Shown here: positions 1 to 8,284 of the stretch, piece by piece | How positions within the stretch are numbered: position 1 is the first letter of the stretch | How the letters are laid out: the number at the start of each line of letters is the position of its first letter | NCBI RefSeq assembly: GCF_014196765.1 | Contig: NZ_JACIEE010000009.1 | Coordinates: 186,001-250,000, forward strand | Reading direction: 5' to 3' | Length of the DNA stretch: 64,000 nucleotides | Source of the DNA: Mycoplana azooxidifex | Lineage (GTDB): Bacteria > Pseudomonadota > Alphaproteobacteria > Rhizobiales > Rhizobiaceae | Made by a program: the position numbers and the translations under genes | The notes under the pieces: model-generated | Told to the model about the DNA's origin: nothing | What the model saw: the letters and a program-made list of their open reading frames with translations, nothing else | The model's database searches: none

Positions 1-2
1 AC

Positions 3-2054
3 GAGTACCAGAGACTTGCGCCGCGGCCGTTCGAGGACCTGCCGGTGCGGGTGGTCGACATCGACGAGGCGTCGCTGAAGGTGCTGGGGCAATGGCCGTG
101 GCCGCGGGATCGGCTGGCGCGGCTGGTCGAGCGGCTCTCCGACATGGGGGTGGCGGCGGTCGCCTTCGACATCCTCTTTTCGGAGCCCGACCGCCTGTCG
201 CCGCGCTCCGTCGTGCGCGAGGTCGAAGGTGTCTCGCCGGAGCTTCTGGGCCGGCTGCCGGACAACGACGCGCTCTTCGCGCGCACCTTCGAGGGCCGGC
301 CGATCGTGCTCGGCTTCGGCATTTCCAACGACGGCAGTTTCATGCCGCAGGTCAAGGCCGGTTTCGCCTTCACCGGCGAGGCGCCGTTCGGCGCGCCGCC
401 GCAGATCAGGGCGGCGACGCCGCTTCTGCCCGAGTTCGAGCAGCGCGCGGCCGGCATAGGTCACATCAGCCTCGACCCGGGCAACCCGTCTTCGGTGGTG
501 CGCACGATGCCGCTGCTTCTCAGCGACGGCCAGCATCTGTACCCGAACCTGATGATGGAGGCGCTGCGCGTCGCACAGGGCGCGTCGACCTACGTGCTTG
601 CCGACGCGCCCCGCCAGCCCGACACGATCATGATGGTGAAGGTCGGCGAATTCGTCATCCCGGTGACGGCCGCCGGCGAGATGTGGCTCTACGTCACCCC
701 CGACCGGGCCGAGCGCTACGTGTCGGCGGCGAAGGTGCTCGCCGAGGAAGGCCCGCCCGACGAAGTGCGCGCGGCGCTGCAGGGCGCGATCGTCTTCGTC
801 GGGACCTCGGCGGCGGGCCTGCAGGATATCCGCACGACGGCGCTCGGGCAGCACGTTCCGGGCGTGTCGATCCATGCCCAGGCGGCCGAGCAGGTCCTTT
901 CGGGCCGGTTCCTGTCGCGGCCCGACTGGGCTGACGGGCTGGAGATCGTTTCGATCGCGCTTGCGGGGGTCCTGATCGTCCAGCTGACGATGGCCTTCAG
1001 TCCCGCCATCGCGCTCGCCTTCGGCCTTCTGGTCACGGTCGCCGCGCTGGGAGCCTCTTGGCTCGCCTTTCTCTATGCCGGGCTGCTTCTAGACCCGCTC
1101 GCCCCGATCGTCTGCGGCACGATCACGCATTTTGCGGCCACGGGCTTCCGGATCCTGGTCATCGACCGGGAGCGGCGGGAGGTTCGCCGGGCCTTCGGCA
1201 AGTATCTCTCGCCGGAGCTCCTCCATCGCGTCGAGCACACCCGCGACGCCCTGCAGCTCGGTGGCGACGAACGCCAGCTGACCGTGATGTTCGTCGACGT
1301 GCGCGACTTCACGGCCATCAGCGAACACCGCTCGCCCAAGGAGGTGGTGGCGTTTTTGAACATGCTGCTCGATGCGCTGAGCCGCGACGTCATCGCCCAT
1401 GAGGGCATGCTCGACAAGTTCATCGGCGATTCCATCATGGCCTTCTGGAACGCGCCCGTCGATGTCGCCGACCATGGCGCAAAGGCGGTGCGCGCAGCCC
1501 TTGCCATGCGCCGGACGCTTGCGCGCCTCAACGCCGACGACGCCTTCGGCTTCGGCGGGCAGAAGGTCGCCATCGGCGTCGGCATCCATACCGGGCTCGC
1601 CTGCGTCGGCAACATGGGCGCGGAGGTGCATTTCAACTATTCGGCCGTGGGCGACACGGTCAACATCGCCGCCCGGATCGAAGCGGCCAGCAAGGAGGTC
1701 GGCTACGACGTCCTGATCTCGGACAGCACGGCGAGCGGCCTGTCCGGCATGGCGCTTCTGGAGGCCGGAGGACTGGCGCTGCGGGGACGGCGGTCGCGCA
1801 CGCAGATCCTTGCGGTAGTGGGCGACGAACAGGTGGCGGCCAGCGGCGCCTTCACCGAACTGGCCGCGGTCCACGAGCGCCTCGTCGAGGCGCTGCGCAC
1901 CCGGTCCAGCGCGGCCCGCGAGCTCGTTCGCCTGGCCAGGCAGAGGGCTGCGGCGATCGACGAGGCGCTGCCGGAATTCTATCGCCGCATGGCCCGCCGG
2001 GGCGAGCATTTCCAGCGCGAGCTGGAAAATCCGCCGGATGTGGCTGCAAAATAG
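3..2054 (+). CDS. CHASE2-domain class III adenylate cyclase (5' end outside window)
   Basis: Membrane sensor that makes cAMP from ATP. The frame is open to the first base, so the true start lies upstream and about 680 residues are visible. The N-terminal half is an extracytoplasmic CHASE2 domain (its VVDIDEASL...WPWPR opening lies near nt 48-105). Two or three hydrophobic helices follow at about nt 945-1110. The C-terminal cyclase domain has the metal aspartates in MFVDVRDF (nt ~1290), KFIGD (nt ~1414; the lysine suggests adenine specificity) and NYSAVGDTVNIAAR (nt ~1640, catalytic Asn and Arg). CHASE2 cyclases and FecR-domain proteins often lie close together in rhizobia; a FecR-type gene is 2.4 kb downstream, though not in the same operon. 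Product sure; the sensed signal is unknown. Confidence 0.9.
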   Translation, partial: EYQRLAPRPFEDLPVRVVDIDEASLKVLGQWPWPRDRLARLVERLSDMGVAAVAFDILFSEPDRLSPRSVVREVEGVSPELLGRLPDNDALFARTFEGRPIVLGFGISNDGSFMPQVKAGFAFTGEAPFGAPPQIRAATPLLPEFEQRAAGIGHISLDPGNPSSVVRTMPLLLSDGQHLYPNLMMEALRVAQGASTYVLADAPRQPDTIMMVKVGEFVIPVTAAGEMWLYVTPDRAERYVSAAKVLAEEGPPDEVRAALQGAIVFVGTSAAGLQDIRTTALGQHVPGVSIHAQAAEQVLSGRFLSRPDWADGLEIVSIALAGVLIVQLTMAFSPAIALAFGLLVTVAALGASWLAFLYAGLLLDPLAPIVCGTITHFAATGFRILVIDRERREVRRAFGKYLSPELLHRVEHTRDALQLGGDERQLTVMFVDVRDFTAISEHRSPKEVVAFLNMLLDALSRDVIAHEGMLDKFIGDSIMAFWNAPVDVADHGAKAVRAALAMRRTLARLNADDAFGFGGQKVAIGVGIHTGLACVGNMGAEVHFNYSAVGDTVNIAARIEAASKEVGYDVLISDSTASGLSGMALLEAGGLALRGRRSRTQILAVVGDEQVAASGAFTELAAVHERLVEALRTRSSAARELVRLARQRAAAIDEALPEFYRRMARRGEHFQRELENPPDVAAK

Positions 2055-2113
2055 AGCTGCGTTGCCAGCGCGCGAGTCTTGTGCGATTATACACGCATAA
2101 GGGGAGTTAACGC

Positions 2114-2338
2114 ATGGCTTCGCAATTCCTAGACGAGATAGACGCTGCGGTACTTCGGTTGATCGAAAGGCGTCGAAAAGTCGTTCGAGAGATCGGAGAC
2201 GATCTCGGCGCGCTCGAAGGGCTCGGCGCCATCCAGGGTGCATTTGCCGACCTGCGCCTGGCGCGCGATCAGGAGATGGCGCTGCAACATGTCGCGCCGT
2301 CGCCCAAGGCCAAGAGCAAGGCCGGCCAGACGAAATGA
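2114..2338 (+). CDS. Small hypothetical protein, 74 aa
   Basis: Starts at an ATG preceded by a good ribosome binding site (aggggag, about 8 bases upstream), 59 bp after the cyclase stop, so it may be co-transcribed with it. The first 50 residues are predicted helical and charged (LDEIDAAVLRLIERRRKVVREIG region). The tail is Lys/Ala-rich and probably disordered. The first helix superficially resembles the first helix of chorismate mutase, but the rest does not fit that enzyme. No family recognised and no function proposed. Coding potential is supported by the RBS and by the lack of a better frame. Confidence 0.55.
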   Translation: MASQFLDEIDAAVLRLIERRRKVVREIGDDLGALEGLGAIQGAFADLRLARDQEMALQHVAPSPKAKSKAGQTK

Positions 2339-2493
2339 ACGCGCGGTCGCGGGCGGTTCCGGCGGGAGGCCGAGGCGTAAACGCCCCGGCCGCCCTTGGT
2401 ATGCCCCCTGGTATGCCGATCGCTGCCTGATGGGGCTGTTGCGCCCGGCGTCCGCAATTCCGATCGAAATTGCACCGGCGGCACAGTGGCCCT

Positions 2494-3249
2494 TCAGATG
2501 CCCTGGCCGCCGGAGACTTCGATCCGCTGGGCGTTGATCCAGCGGTTGTCCGGCGACAGCAGGCTCGCGATCATCGGGCCGATGTCGTCCGGCTGGCCGA
2601 CGCGGCCGAGCGCGGTCATGTCGGCAAAGAGCCTGTTGAACTCCGGCGTGTCGCGGACCGCGCCGCCGAAGAAGTCGGTCTCGATCGCGCCCGGCGCCAC
2701 CGTGTTGACCGCGATGCCGCGGGAGCCCAGTTCCTTGGCCATGTAGACGCTCAGCACCTCCACCGCGCCCTTCACGGCCGCATAGGCGCCCCATCCGGGC
2801 GCCGAGACCCGTGTGAGGCCCGAGGAGAGGTTGACGATACGGCCGCCGTCGGCGATCAGCGGCAGCAGCGCCTGCGTCAGGAAGAAGACGCCCTTGAAAT
2901 GGACGTCGACGAGCCTGTCGAATTGCGCCTCGCTCGTCTGCTCGATCAGCGAGTAATCGCCGTGGCCGGCATTGTTGACGAGGTGATCGAAGCTGTCGCG
3001 GCGCCAGGTCTCGCGCAGCACCGACCGCAGCCGGTCGGCAAAGGATGCGAAGCCTGCGACCTTGCCGGTGTCGAGTTGCAAGGCGACCGCCTTGCGGCCC
3101 ATGGCGCCGATCTCTTCTACGACGGCTTGCGCGTCTTCGGCGCGGCTCTGGTAGGTGAGGATGACATCTCCGCCGCCGCGGGCAATGCTCAGGGCGGTGT
3201 TTCGGCCGAGCCCGCGGCTGGCTCCGGTGACGATTGCGATCTTGATCAT
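2494..3249 (-). CDS. SDR-family NAD(P)-dependent oxidoreductase
   Basis: Classical short-chain dehydrogenase/reductase of 251 aa, the usual family length. Visible motifs are the nucleotide-binding TGASRGLG (residues 8-15), NNAG (92-95), catalytic Ser at 142-143, Tyr156 and Lys160 (YAAVK), and the PGAIETDF segment (186-193). Substrate cannot be told from sequence. It is transcribed away from the AraC-type regulator starting 150 bp away; this divergent SDR/AraC arrangement is common, and the regulator probably controls the reductase. No signal peptide, so it is cytoplasmic. Confidence 0.9.
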   Translation of the reverse strand: MIKIAIVTGASRGLGRNTALSIARGGGDVILTYQSRAEDAQAVVEEIGAMGRKAVALQLDTGKVAGFASFADRLRSVLRETWRRDSFDHLVNNAGHGDYSLIEQTSEAQFDRLVDVHFKGVFFLTQALLPLIADGGRIVNLSSGLTRVSAPGWGAYAAVKGAVEVLSVYMAKELGSRGIAVNTVAPGAIETDFFGGAVRDTPEFNRLFADMTALGRVGQPDDIGPMIASLLSPDNRWINAQRIEVSGGQGI

Positions 3250-3398
3250 GGTCGATCTCCTGTCTTTCTGGAAATACTGATGGACGACCGAGTGATAGAT
3301 GCCGAGGCGGGTGGGCGTCGTGCCGGAACCTCGACGTTCCTTGCCTGATTCTCCAAAAGAAGATGCGCGGCCGGCCTTATTCGGATAGGCTTGCCCCC

Positions 3399-4292
3399 AT
3401 GACCGATACGCTGCTCGATGCCGTTCGCCGCTACGTGGAGACTCATGCCGATCCGGCCGGGCTGGCGCAGACGCCGATCCCCGGCCTGACGACCATCCGC
3501 TCGACAGCGCCCGGCGGGCTCGTCCACGCGATCTCGAAGCCGCTCGTCTGTCTCGTTCTCCAGGGGACCAAACAGGTCTCGATGGGGGCGGAGATGTTCA
3601 CGTTCGGCGCGGGCGATTCCCTGCTGGTCACCGCGGACGTGCCGACCGTGAGCCAGATCACGCAGGCCAGCGCCGACCGGCCCTATCTCTCGCTTGTGCT
3701 GGATCTGGATCCGGCGGTCATCGCGGAACTGGCGGTGGAGATGGGGACCGTGCCTTCCGCCGACGCTGCGGCCGTGCGGCTCGAGGCGACCGACGCCGAG
3801 GTGACGGAGGCGGCCCTGCGGCTGATGCGGCTGCTCGATCGCCCGGAATCGGTACCCGTGCTGCATGCCCAGCGGGTGCGCGAGTTGCACTACTGGTTGC
3901 TGCTCGGGCGGCACGGGGCGGCCATTCGCCGCTTCGGCTGGCCGGAGGGGCATGCCCAGCGCGTCGCCCGCGCCGTCGCCGTGCTCAGGGAGCAGTATGC
4001 CCGGCCCCTGCGGGTGGACCGCCTCGCGGCGGTGGCGGGCATGAGCCCGTCGTCGTTCTACAGCCACTTCCGCGCGGTGACTTCGCTGTCACCGCTGCAG
4101 TTCCAGAAGCAGTTGCGCCTCATCGAGGCGCGGCGGCTGATGCAGGCGGAAGGCATGCCGGCAAGCGCTGCTGCCTTTGCGGTCGGCTACGAGAGCGTGT
4201 CGCAATTCACCCGCGAGTATGGCCGGATGTTCGGCCGGCCGCCGGCAAGGGACACCGAGGCGCTCAGACGCTGGGCCGTGGCCGCCGCGTGA
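3399..4292 (+). CDS. AraC-family transcriptional regulator (AraC_N type)
   Basis: 297 aa from the ATG at 3399; an in-frame ATG at 3363 would add 12 poorly coding residues, so the later start is preferred. Residues ~20-150 form the cupin-like AraC_N effector domain (LVCLVLQGTKQV, GDSLLVTADVPTVSQ). Residues ~190-290 hold the double helix-turn-helix (YARPLRVDRLAAVAGMSPSSFYSHF and ASAAAFAVGYESVSQFTREYGRMFG). Family members typically activate a divergent oxidoreductase gene, here the SDR at 2494-3249. The inducer is unknown. Confidence 0.9.
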   Translation: MTDTLLDAVRRYVETHADPAGLAQTPIPGLTTIRSTAPGGLVHAISKPLVCLVLQGTKQVSMGAEMFTFGAGDSLLVTADVPTVSQITQASADRPYLSLVLDLDPAVIAELAVEMGTVPSADAAAVRLEATDAEVTEAALRLMRLLDRPESVPVLHAQRVRELHYWLLLGRHGAAIRRFGWPEGHAQRVARAVAVLREQYARPLRVDRLAAVAGMSPSSFYSHFRAVTSLSPLQFQKQLRLIEARRLMQAEGMPASAAAFAVGYESVSQFTREYGRMFGRPPARDTEALRRWAVAAA

Positions 4293-4447
4293 TCGGCTGG
4301 GACCTTGCGCTTGACCGATTGCCTGGGCCGTCACAGGGGCCGTCAACGGCATCCTTGTGATGGCGGCAGGCGCGAAGTTGCGGTCGTGAAGCACGGGGAG
4401 GTGCCTGAGAAACCGCCTCATAGATCACCCAGAAGATCGCCGCGCGC

Positions 4448-5479
4448 TCAGTCGAAATCCGGACGGTCGCGGCCGGGGCTGTCCCTGCCCGGCGTATCCG
4501 GGCCGCCCCCGTCGCGGTCCGGCCGATCGCGGTCGGGCCTGTCGCGGCCGGGCCGGTCGCGATCGGAGGTCTCGCGTGTCGGGCGGTCCCTGTCCGGCCT
4601 GTCCCTGTCGGGCCTGTCGAAGCCCGGCCTATCCCGGTCCGGCTTGACGCGGCCGGGCGTGTCGAAATCGGGCTTGTCCCTGCCGCGCGTTTCGCGATCC
4701 GGGCGATCCCAGCTCGGCCGTTCCACTTTCCTGCGTTTCTCGGGCGGCGGCGCCGGCTCGGGTCGGCGCGGTGGCCGCTCCAGCCGCTCCTGTCGCGGCT
4801 GCATCGATGCTTCGAGGCTGCAGGCACCGTCCTGGAAGCCGCCGGCGAGTTGCTGGTGGCCGGAGAGGAAGGGAAGGGCCCGCGCGTTGCCGAGCCGCCG
4901 CAGGACGCTGCGGTCGACGCGCCGGACGTCGGTCATGCCGCCGTTCGGCGTTGCGACCACGCAATCGCAGCGCCGAACCATTTGACGGCATCCGCCGGAG
5001 CCACAGAAGGAGGCGGAGCCGTTCAGCAGCACCATCGCCGTGGTGCCGTCGGCGGCGACATAGAAATCGAATGCGGTGCCGCGCACGCCGATCGTGCCGG
5101 CCGGCGTGACGATCTCGTAGGCGGTGCTCTTCGACCGGCCGCTGACCCAGCGAAACGTGCCCTTGGCGGTATTCAGCGTCAGCTTCTTCAGCGAATTGCC
5201 ACCGTCGAAAACGAAGCGGTCGATCACCACCGAGGAGCCCCAGCCGACTGCGAGCTTGGTGCCGTCGCGAAAGACGAACTGGCCCAGGCCGGAGCGGGAG
5301 GTGCGAATGCGCTCGTCACGGTGGACGGGGTCGCGCGTCACCATTTCCTGGCCGTCGCCGGTGACGCTGGTGCGGATATGCGATGCCTGGCCGATGACTT
5401 CGGCGGCGGGTGCTGCGTGCGCGCAGCAAAGCATCGCCGATCCGGCGAGGGCGATCGCAACACGCTGCAACTTCGACAT
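4448..5479 (-). CDS. Secreted FecR-domain protein with RPD-repeat tail
   Basis: 343 aa starting at MSKLQRVAIALAG; an upstream in-frame ATG at 5497 would add six residues. Residues 1-26 are a clear Sec signal peptide (AHAAPAAE cleavage area). Residues ~30-150 are a FecR domain (DGTKLAVGWGSSVVIDRF, TPAGTIGVRGTAFDFYV), here as a stand-alone exported protein and not an anti-sigma factor with a membrane anchor. Four or five cysteines lie at ~165-220. From about residue 250 to the end the chain is almost only Arg, Pro, Asp and Gly in RPDRD-like units. The gene is convergent with the AraC gene. The FecR fold is clear; role is inferred as a periplasmic or surface structural protein. Confidence 0.8.
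   Translation of the reverse strand: MSKLQRVAIALAGSAMLCCAHAAPAAEVIGQASHIRTSVTGDGQEMVTRDPVHRDERIRTSRSGLGQFVFRDGTKLAVGWGSSVVIDRFVFDGGNSLKKLTLNTAKGTFRWVSGRSKSTAYEIVTPAGTIGVRGTAFDFYVAADGTTAMVLLNGSASFCGSGGCRQMVRRCDCVVATPNGGMTDVRRVDRSVLRRLGNARALPFLSGHQQLAGGFQDGACSLEASMQPRQERLERPPRRPEPAPPPEKRRKVERPSWDRPDRETRGRDKPDFDTPGRVKPDRDRPGFDRPDRDRPDRDRPTRETSDRDRPGRDRPDRDRPDRDGGGPDTPGRDSPGRDRPDFD
4451..4735 (-). repeat. In-gene tandem repeat coding for Arg-Pro-Asp units
   Basis: The last ~95 codons of the FecR-domain gene consist of imperfect units of 9-15 bp (read on the plus strand as variants of cggtcsggcctgtc) encoding DRPDRD/RPGRDRP-type steps. Short repeats of this sort change copy number easily, so length variation between strains is expected. 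The tail is highly charged and probably unstructured. Confidence 0.7.
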
Positions 5480-5788
5480 CCGCCCCTCCCGGTGCATCCG
5501 GACTGACCGAGCGTGGCAGAGATTATATCAGTGAGGTCTAATTGTCTCTCCGGCAATGGTGGTAGGGGGTAGTGGTCAGTTGTCCGGTGGTCGGGGCGGG
5601 CGTATCCTGCCAGTTATCTGCAGGATACGCCGGACCCGTCGCCCGTCGCCCCGTGGCATTCGTTGCCGTCCATGACGCCGCCGCTGCGGGCCGATGTCGG
5701 AAACCGACCGGCTGCTTCGTCCTGTGCGAGCCGCGCAACGGCGCGGCGGAAAGGGGCGCGCGGAGGCGTCGCCCGTTGGGAGGTATCA

Positions 5789-6142
5789 ATGCCATATGTC
5801 GATGGTTTCCTGATTGCCGTTCCGAAACAGAAGCTGGACGACTACAAGGCGCTGGCGAGCCTCGCCGGGCCGATCTGGATAGAGCATGGCGCACTTTCCT
5901 ATGTCGAGTGCGTCGGCGACGACGTGCCCTACGGCAAGCTCACGTCCTTTCCCCGTGCGGTCCATGCCAAGGACGACGAGGTGGTGATCTTCTCGTGGGT
6001 GACCTACGACAGCCGCGAGACGCGCGACTCCGTCGTCGGCAAGGTGATGGACGATCCGCGCCTTGCCGACGAACAATGGCAGGACATATTCGACGGCAAG
6101 CGCATGATCTATGGCGGCTTCCAGAGCTTCCTGAAGCTGTGA
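5789..6142 (+). CDS. DUF1428 family protein (YbaA-like)
   Basis: 117 aa beginning MPYVDGFLIAVPKQ, preceded by gggagg 6-11 bases upstream; the longer frame from 5663 is rejected because its extra 42 residues are low-complexity. Residues align by eye to DUF1428/YbaA over their full length (YVDGFLIAVP, FSWVTYDSRETRD, MIYGGFQ). These are small dimeric ferredoxin-like alpha+beta barrel proteins of unproven function. Cytoplasmic. It sits alone between the FecR gene and yjbQ-like gene. Confidence 0.85.
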   Translation: MPYVDGFLIAVPKQKLDDYKALASLAGPIWIEHGALSYVECVGDDVPYGKLTSFPRAVHAKDDEVVIFSWVTYDSRETRDSVVGKVMDDPRLADEQWQDIFDGKRMIYGGFQSFLKL

Positions 6143-6235
6143 GCGTCGCCGTCCGTCCGGCCCTCTCGTGCGCATGCCGGGTGGGGGCCGGACGCAGGCT
6201 TTGAACCAAACTTTGACGTATAACGGGGAGGCAGG

Positions 6236-6658
6236 GTGCCACAGACGAAAATTTCCGTCCGGACGAAGGGCCAGGGGCTCTACGAGTTCACCGCGCAGGC
6301 GGCGACCTTCGTGCGCGAGAACCACACGGAGGAGGGGCTCCTGACGGTGTTCGTCCGCCACACCTCCTGCTCGATCCTCATCCAGGAGAATGCCGATCCC
6401 GACGTGCGCCACGACCTTGCCGCCTTCTTCCGCCGCCTGGTGCCGCCGTCCGATGACCCGTCCATGCGCTGGATTACCCATACGATGGAGGGGCCGGACG
6501 ACATGCCCGCCCATATCAAGGCGGCGCTCAACCAGGTCTCGATCGGCATTCCCGTGACGGACGGGCGGCTCGTGCTCGGCACCTGGCAGGGGCTCTATCT
6601 GTTCGAACATCGCGACCGCCCGCACGAGCGCGAGATCGTCCTGCACCTGGGGCCGTGA
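6236..6658 (+). CDS. YjbQ/UPF0047 family protein
   Basis: 140 aa from a GTG start (ggggagg a few bases upstream). The family motifs are present: GLYEFTAQ near the start, HTSCSILIQENAD at ~42-55, WITHTMEGPDDMPAHIK at ~80-97 and GTWQGLYLFEHRDRPHEREIVLHLG at the end. Homologues have been reported to have weak thiamine-phosphate synthase activity and to bind metal through conserved histidines; the true role is unsettled. Full family length, no oddities. Confidence 0.9.
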   Translation: MPQTKISVRTKGQGLYEFTAQAATFVRENHTEEGLLTVFVRHTSCSILIQENADPDVRHDLAAFFRRLVPPSDDPSMRWITHTMEGPDDMPAHIKAALNQVSIGIPVTDGRLVLGTWQGLYLFEHRDRPHEREIVLHLGP

Positions 6659-6734
6659 CGGCGCACCGGAACACAGCGCGCTCCTTGCGCATTTCTACTG
6701 GCAATCGTTGCAGGACAGACGGGAGGATCGACAC

Positions 6735-7091
6735 ATGCCGGATGGAGCAGCCATCGCAAGGGAATTTGTCGTGGCGCTGAATGCGCGCGACTACGCGGCG
6801 ATCGCCGCCCTTGCGGACGAGGACGTCGCAATCTCGGGGATCGGCGGGAGCAGCGACATGGGACGCGACGCCCTGCGCGACCGGCTCGCGCGGCACTTCG
6901 CCGCTCTCGACGAGGCCTTCGGCGACGCGGTCGTCATGCAGGCCACGGGTGGATCGCCTGTGGCGATCCGTGTGACGGCGCGCGGCAAGGACGCTTCGGG
7001 CGCCGCCCGCTCGGCTGACAGGTTGTTCGTCCTCGAACTGGACGGCGGCAGGATCACGCGGCTGTCGATGTTTGCCGAGTCAGGCGCGTAG
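6735..7091 (+). CDS. NTF2-like / SnoaL-like protein
   Basis: 118 aa from the ATG at 6735, chosen because gggagg lies 8 bases upstream; a start at 6708 has no such site. The pattern (AIAREFVVALNARDYAAIAALADEDVAISG ... LFVLELDGGRITRLSMFAES) is that of a small cone-shaped NTF2-like domain, a fold used by ketosteroid isomerases, cyclases and binding proteins. No catalytic residues can be assigned. 76 bp after the yjbQ-like gene, same strand, possibly one transcript. Confidence 0.75.
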   Translation: MPDGAAIAREFVVALNARDYAAIAALADEDVAISGIGGSSDMGRDALRDRLARHFAALDEAFGDAVVMQATGGSPVAIRVTARGKDASGAARSADRLFVLELDGGRITRLSMFAESGA

Positions 7092-7413
7092 GACGTGTCA
7101 CCTTGAACGAGGGCGAGAATGGCGCCCGCGGTGGTTGCCCGGCCGGCAACCAGGCGCCAAGACCATGAACCCGACGGGATGACACCGCGCCGGTTGCTGG
7201 CGAGAGTCGCGGCGCGAATGGCGTGGCCTGCAATCTCTGTCACGCATTGGGCGAGATGGAAACGCCGTTACCAGGAGATTGCAATCGCGCAGGGGAAAGG
7301 ACTGGCGCATATGGCTGTTCCGCCATGGCCTATCGCTCGCTGGCCATTGCCGCCGCCGCCTAACCTGTTCGGCGCAGCGTGATTCCGCAGCGTCTCGTCC
7401 AAGGCGCGTGGCT

Positions 7414-7448
7414 GAACGACGGCTGAACGTGCAGTTCTGCAACCGTTC
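7414..7448. promoter_or_regulatory. Paired inverted LexA-type sites (GAAC-N7-GAAC, GTTC-N7-GTTC)
   Basis: GAAC-N7-GAAC at 7414-7428 and GTTC-N7-GTTC at 7434-7448 are separated by 5 bases and form one imperfect dyad flanked by CTGAACG/CGTTCAG. Direct repeats of GTTC spaced by seven bases are the LexA operator of alphaproteobacteria. The rest of the 444-bp gap (7092-7535) shows no gene. The dyad lies ~88 bp before the small secreted protein gene. It could equally be an operator for an unrelated dimeric repressor. Confidence 0.45.
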
Positions 7449-7535
7449 AGCGGCCCGGCGCTAGCCTGACTTCATTGAAACCCGCGGTCGTCCGACACGC
7501 TTTCGCAGTCGACGGCGCACTCGATGGAGCCCCTG

Positions 7536-7919
7536 ATGTCGACGTTCTTCGGAAAATCCCTTGCCGTTGCCCTGCTTGCCCTTGCCGGCCTTTCCGCCGC
7601 CGCTCCCGCCGCTTCGGCCGGCGGCCTCGACGTCCGCATCGAGACGGTCGGCTACCGCGACGGCTACTACGGCCATCGTAGCGATCGTTACGATGGCCAT
7701 GGTCGTTGGGGCGATCGCCATGGGCGTTGGGACGATCGCCGCGGGCGCGGACGCTGCGCGCCCTGGCTCGCCGTCGAGAAGGCGCGCGACCACGGCCTGC
7801 ACCGCGCCCGCATCGCCGATGTCAGCCACCGCCGTGTCGTGGTCGAGGGCTGGCGACACCATCGCTACGCCCGCATGGCCTTCGCGAATGTGGCCCGCTG
7901 CCCGGCGATCTGGCGCTGA
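7536..7919 (+). CDS. Small secreted Arg/Tyr/His-rich hypothetical protein
   Basis: 127 aa from the ATG at 7536 (an ATG four codons earlier is also possible). Residues 1-28 form a typical signal peptide ending in AAPAASA-G. The mature part starts with a Tyr/Arg/His/Gly-rich stretch (YRDGYYGHRSDRYDGHGRWGDR...), followed by a compact part with two cysteines (CAPWLAVEKARDHGLHRARIADVSHRRVVVEG ... CPAIW). This last part recurs, as I remember, in short rhizobial envelope proteins of unknown role. Periplasmic or surface location is inferred. A LexA-like dyad lies upstream and a strong terminator downstream. Confidence 0.7.
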   Translation: MSTFFGKSLAVALLALAGLSAAAPAASAGGLDVRIETVGYRDGYYGHRSDRYDGHGRWGDRHGRWDDRRGRGRCAPWLAVEKARDHGLHRARIADVSHRRVVVEGWRHHRYARMAFANVARCPAIWR

Positions 7920-7976
7920 GGCAGGGGTGGGTGCCGGCCGAACAGCGCCATTGGCATCAACACCATAATATGAAAA

Positions 7977-8008
7977 GGCGGCGCCATCCGGCGCCGCCTC
8001 TGTTTGTT
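7977..8008 (+). terminator. Rho-independent terminator
   Basis: Perfect 9-bp stem ggcggcgcc / ggcgccgcc with a 4-base loop (7977-7998), then a T-rich run (tctgtttgtt). It ends the small secreted protein transcript, 57 bp after its stop codon. Confidence 0.75.
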
Positions 8009-8043
8009 GACAAACTCGCTCCTGTCGGGATCTCCCATTCTTA

Positions 8044-8157
8044 CGTCACCCCGGACTTGATCCGGGGGCCAGCCGCACCGGGTCTGCGGCGCAAGAGATT
8101 CTTTTTTGCGATCAATGACTTGAGCGCGCTAGATGCCGGATCTAGTCCGGCATGACG
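8044..8157. repeat. Dispersed palindromic element with inverted ends
   Basis: 114 bp whose ends are inverted repeats with 9 of 11 bases matching (cgtcaccccgg / ccggcatgacg). Each end also contains its own perfect palindrome: CCCCGGA-N5-TCCGGGG at 8049-8067 and ATGCCGGA-N5-TCCGGCAT at 8133-8153. This matches the abundant non-coding CCGGA...TCCGG repeats of alphaproteobacterial intergenic regions. No ORF inside. It fills most of the 365-bp gap between the small secreted protein and the SIMPL gene. Confidence 0.6.
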
Positions 8158-8284
8158 GCCCCTTTTGAGCCTGTTCGAAGAAATGGCCGGAACAAGGCGT
8201 TGTCAGCAGGCTCAGGCGCCAGTGGCGGCCGGCGGATGCCGGCCTGCCTCCTTGGCCTCTTCCGGCGATGCAGTCGATCTGTGA

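Noticed and set aside
2114-2338. Chorismate mutase-like protein
   Set aside because: Only the first helix looks similar; catalytic Arg/Lys/Glu positions of the other helices are lacking.
2470-3348. Long plus-strand frame opposite the SDR gene
   Set aside because: Same reason: antisense shadow of a well-recognised SDR gene, no domain and no start signal.
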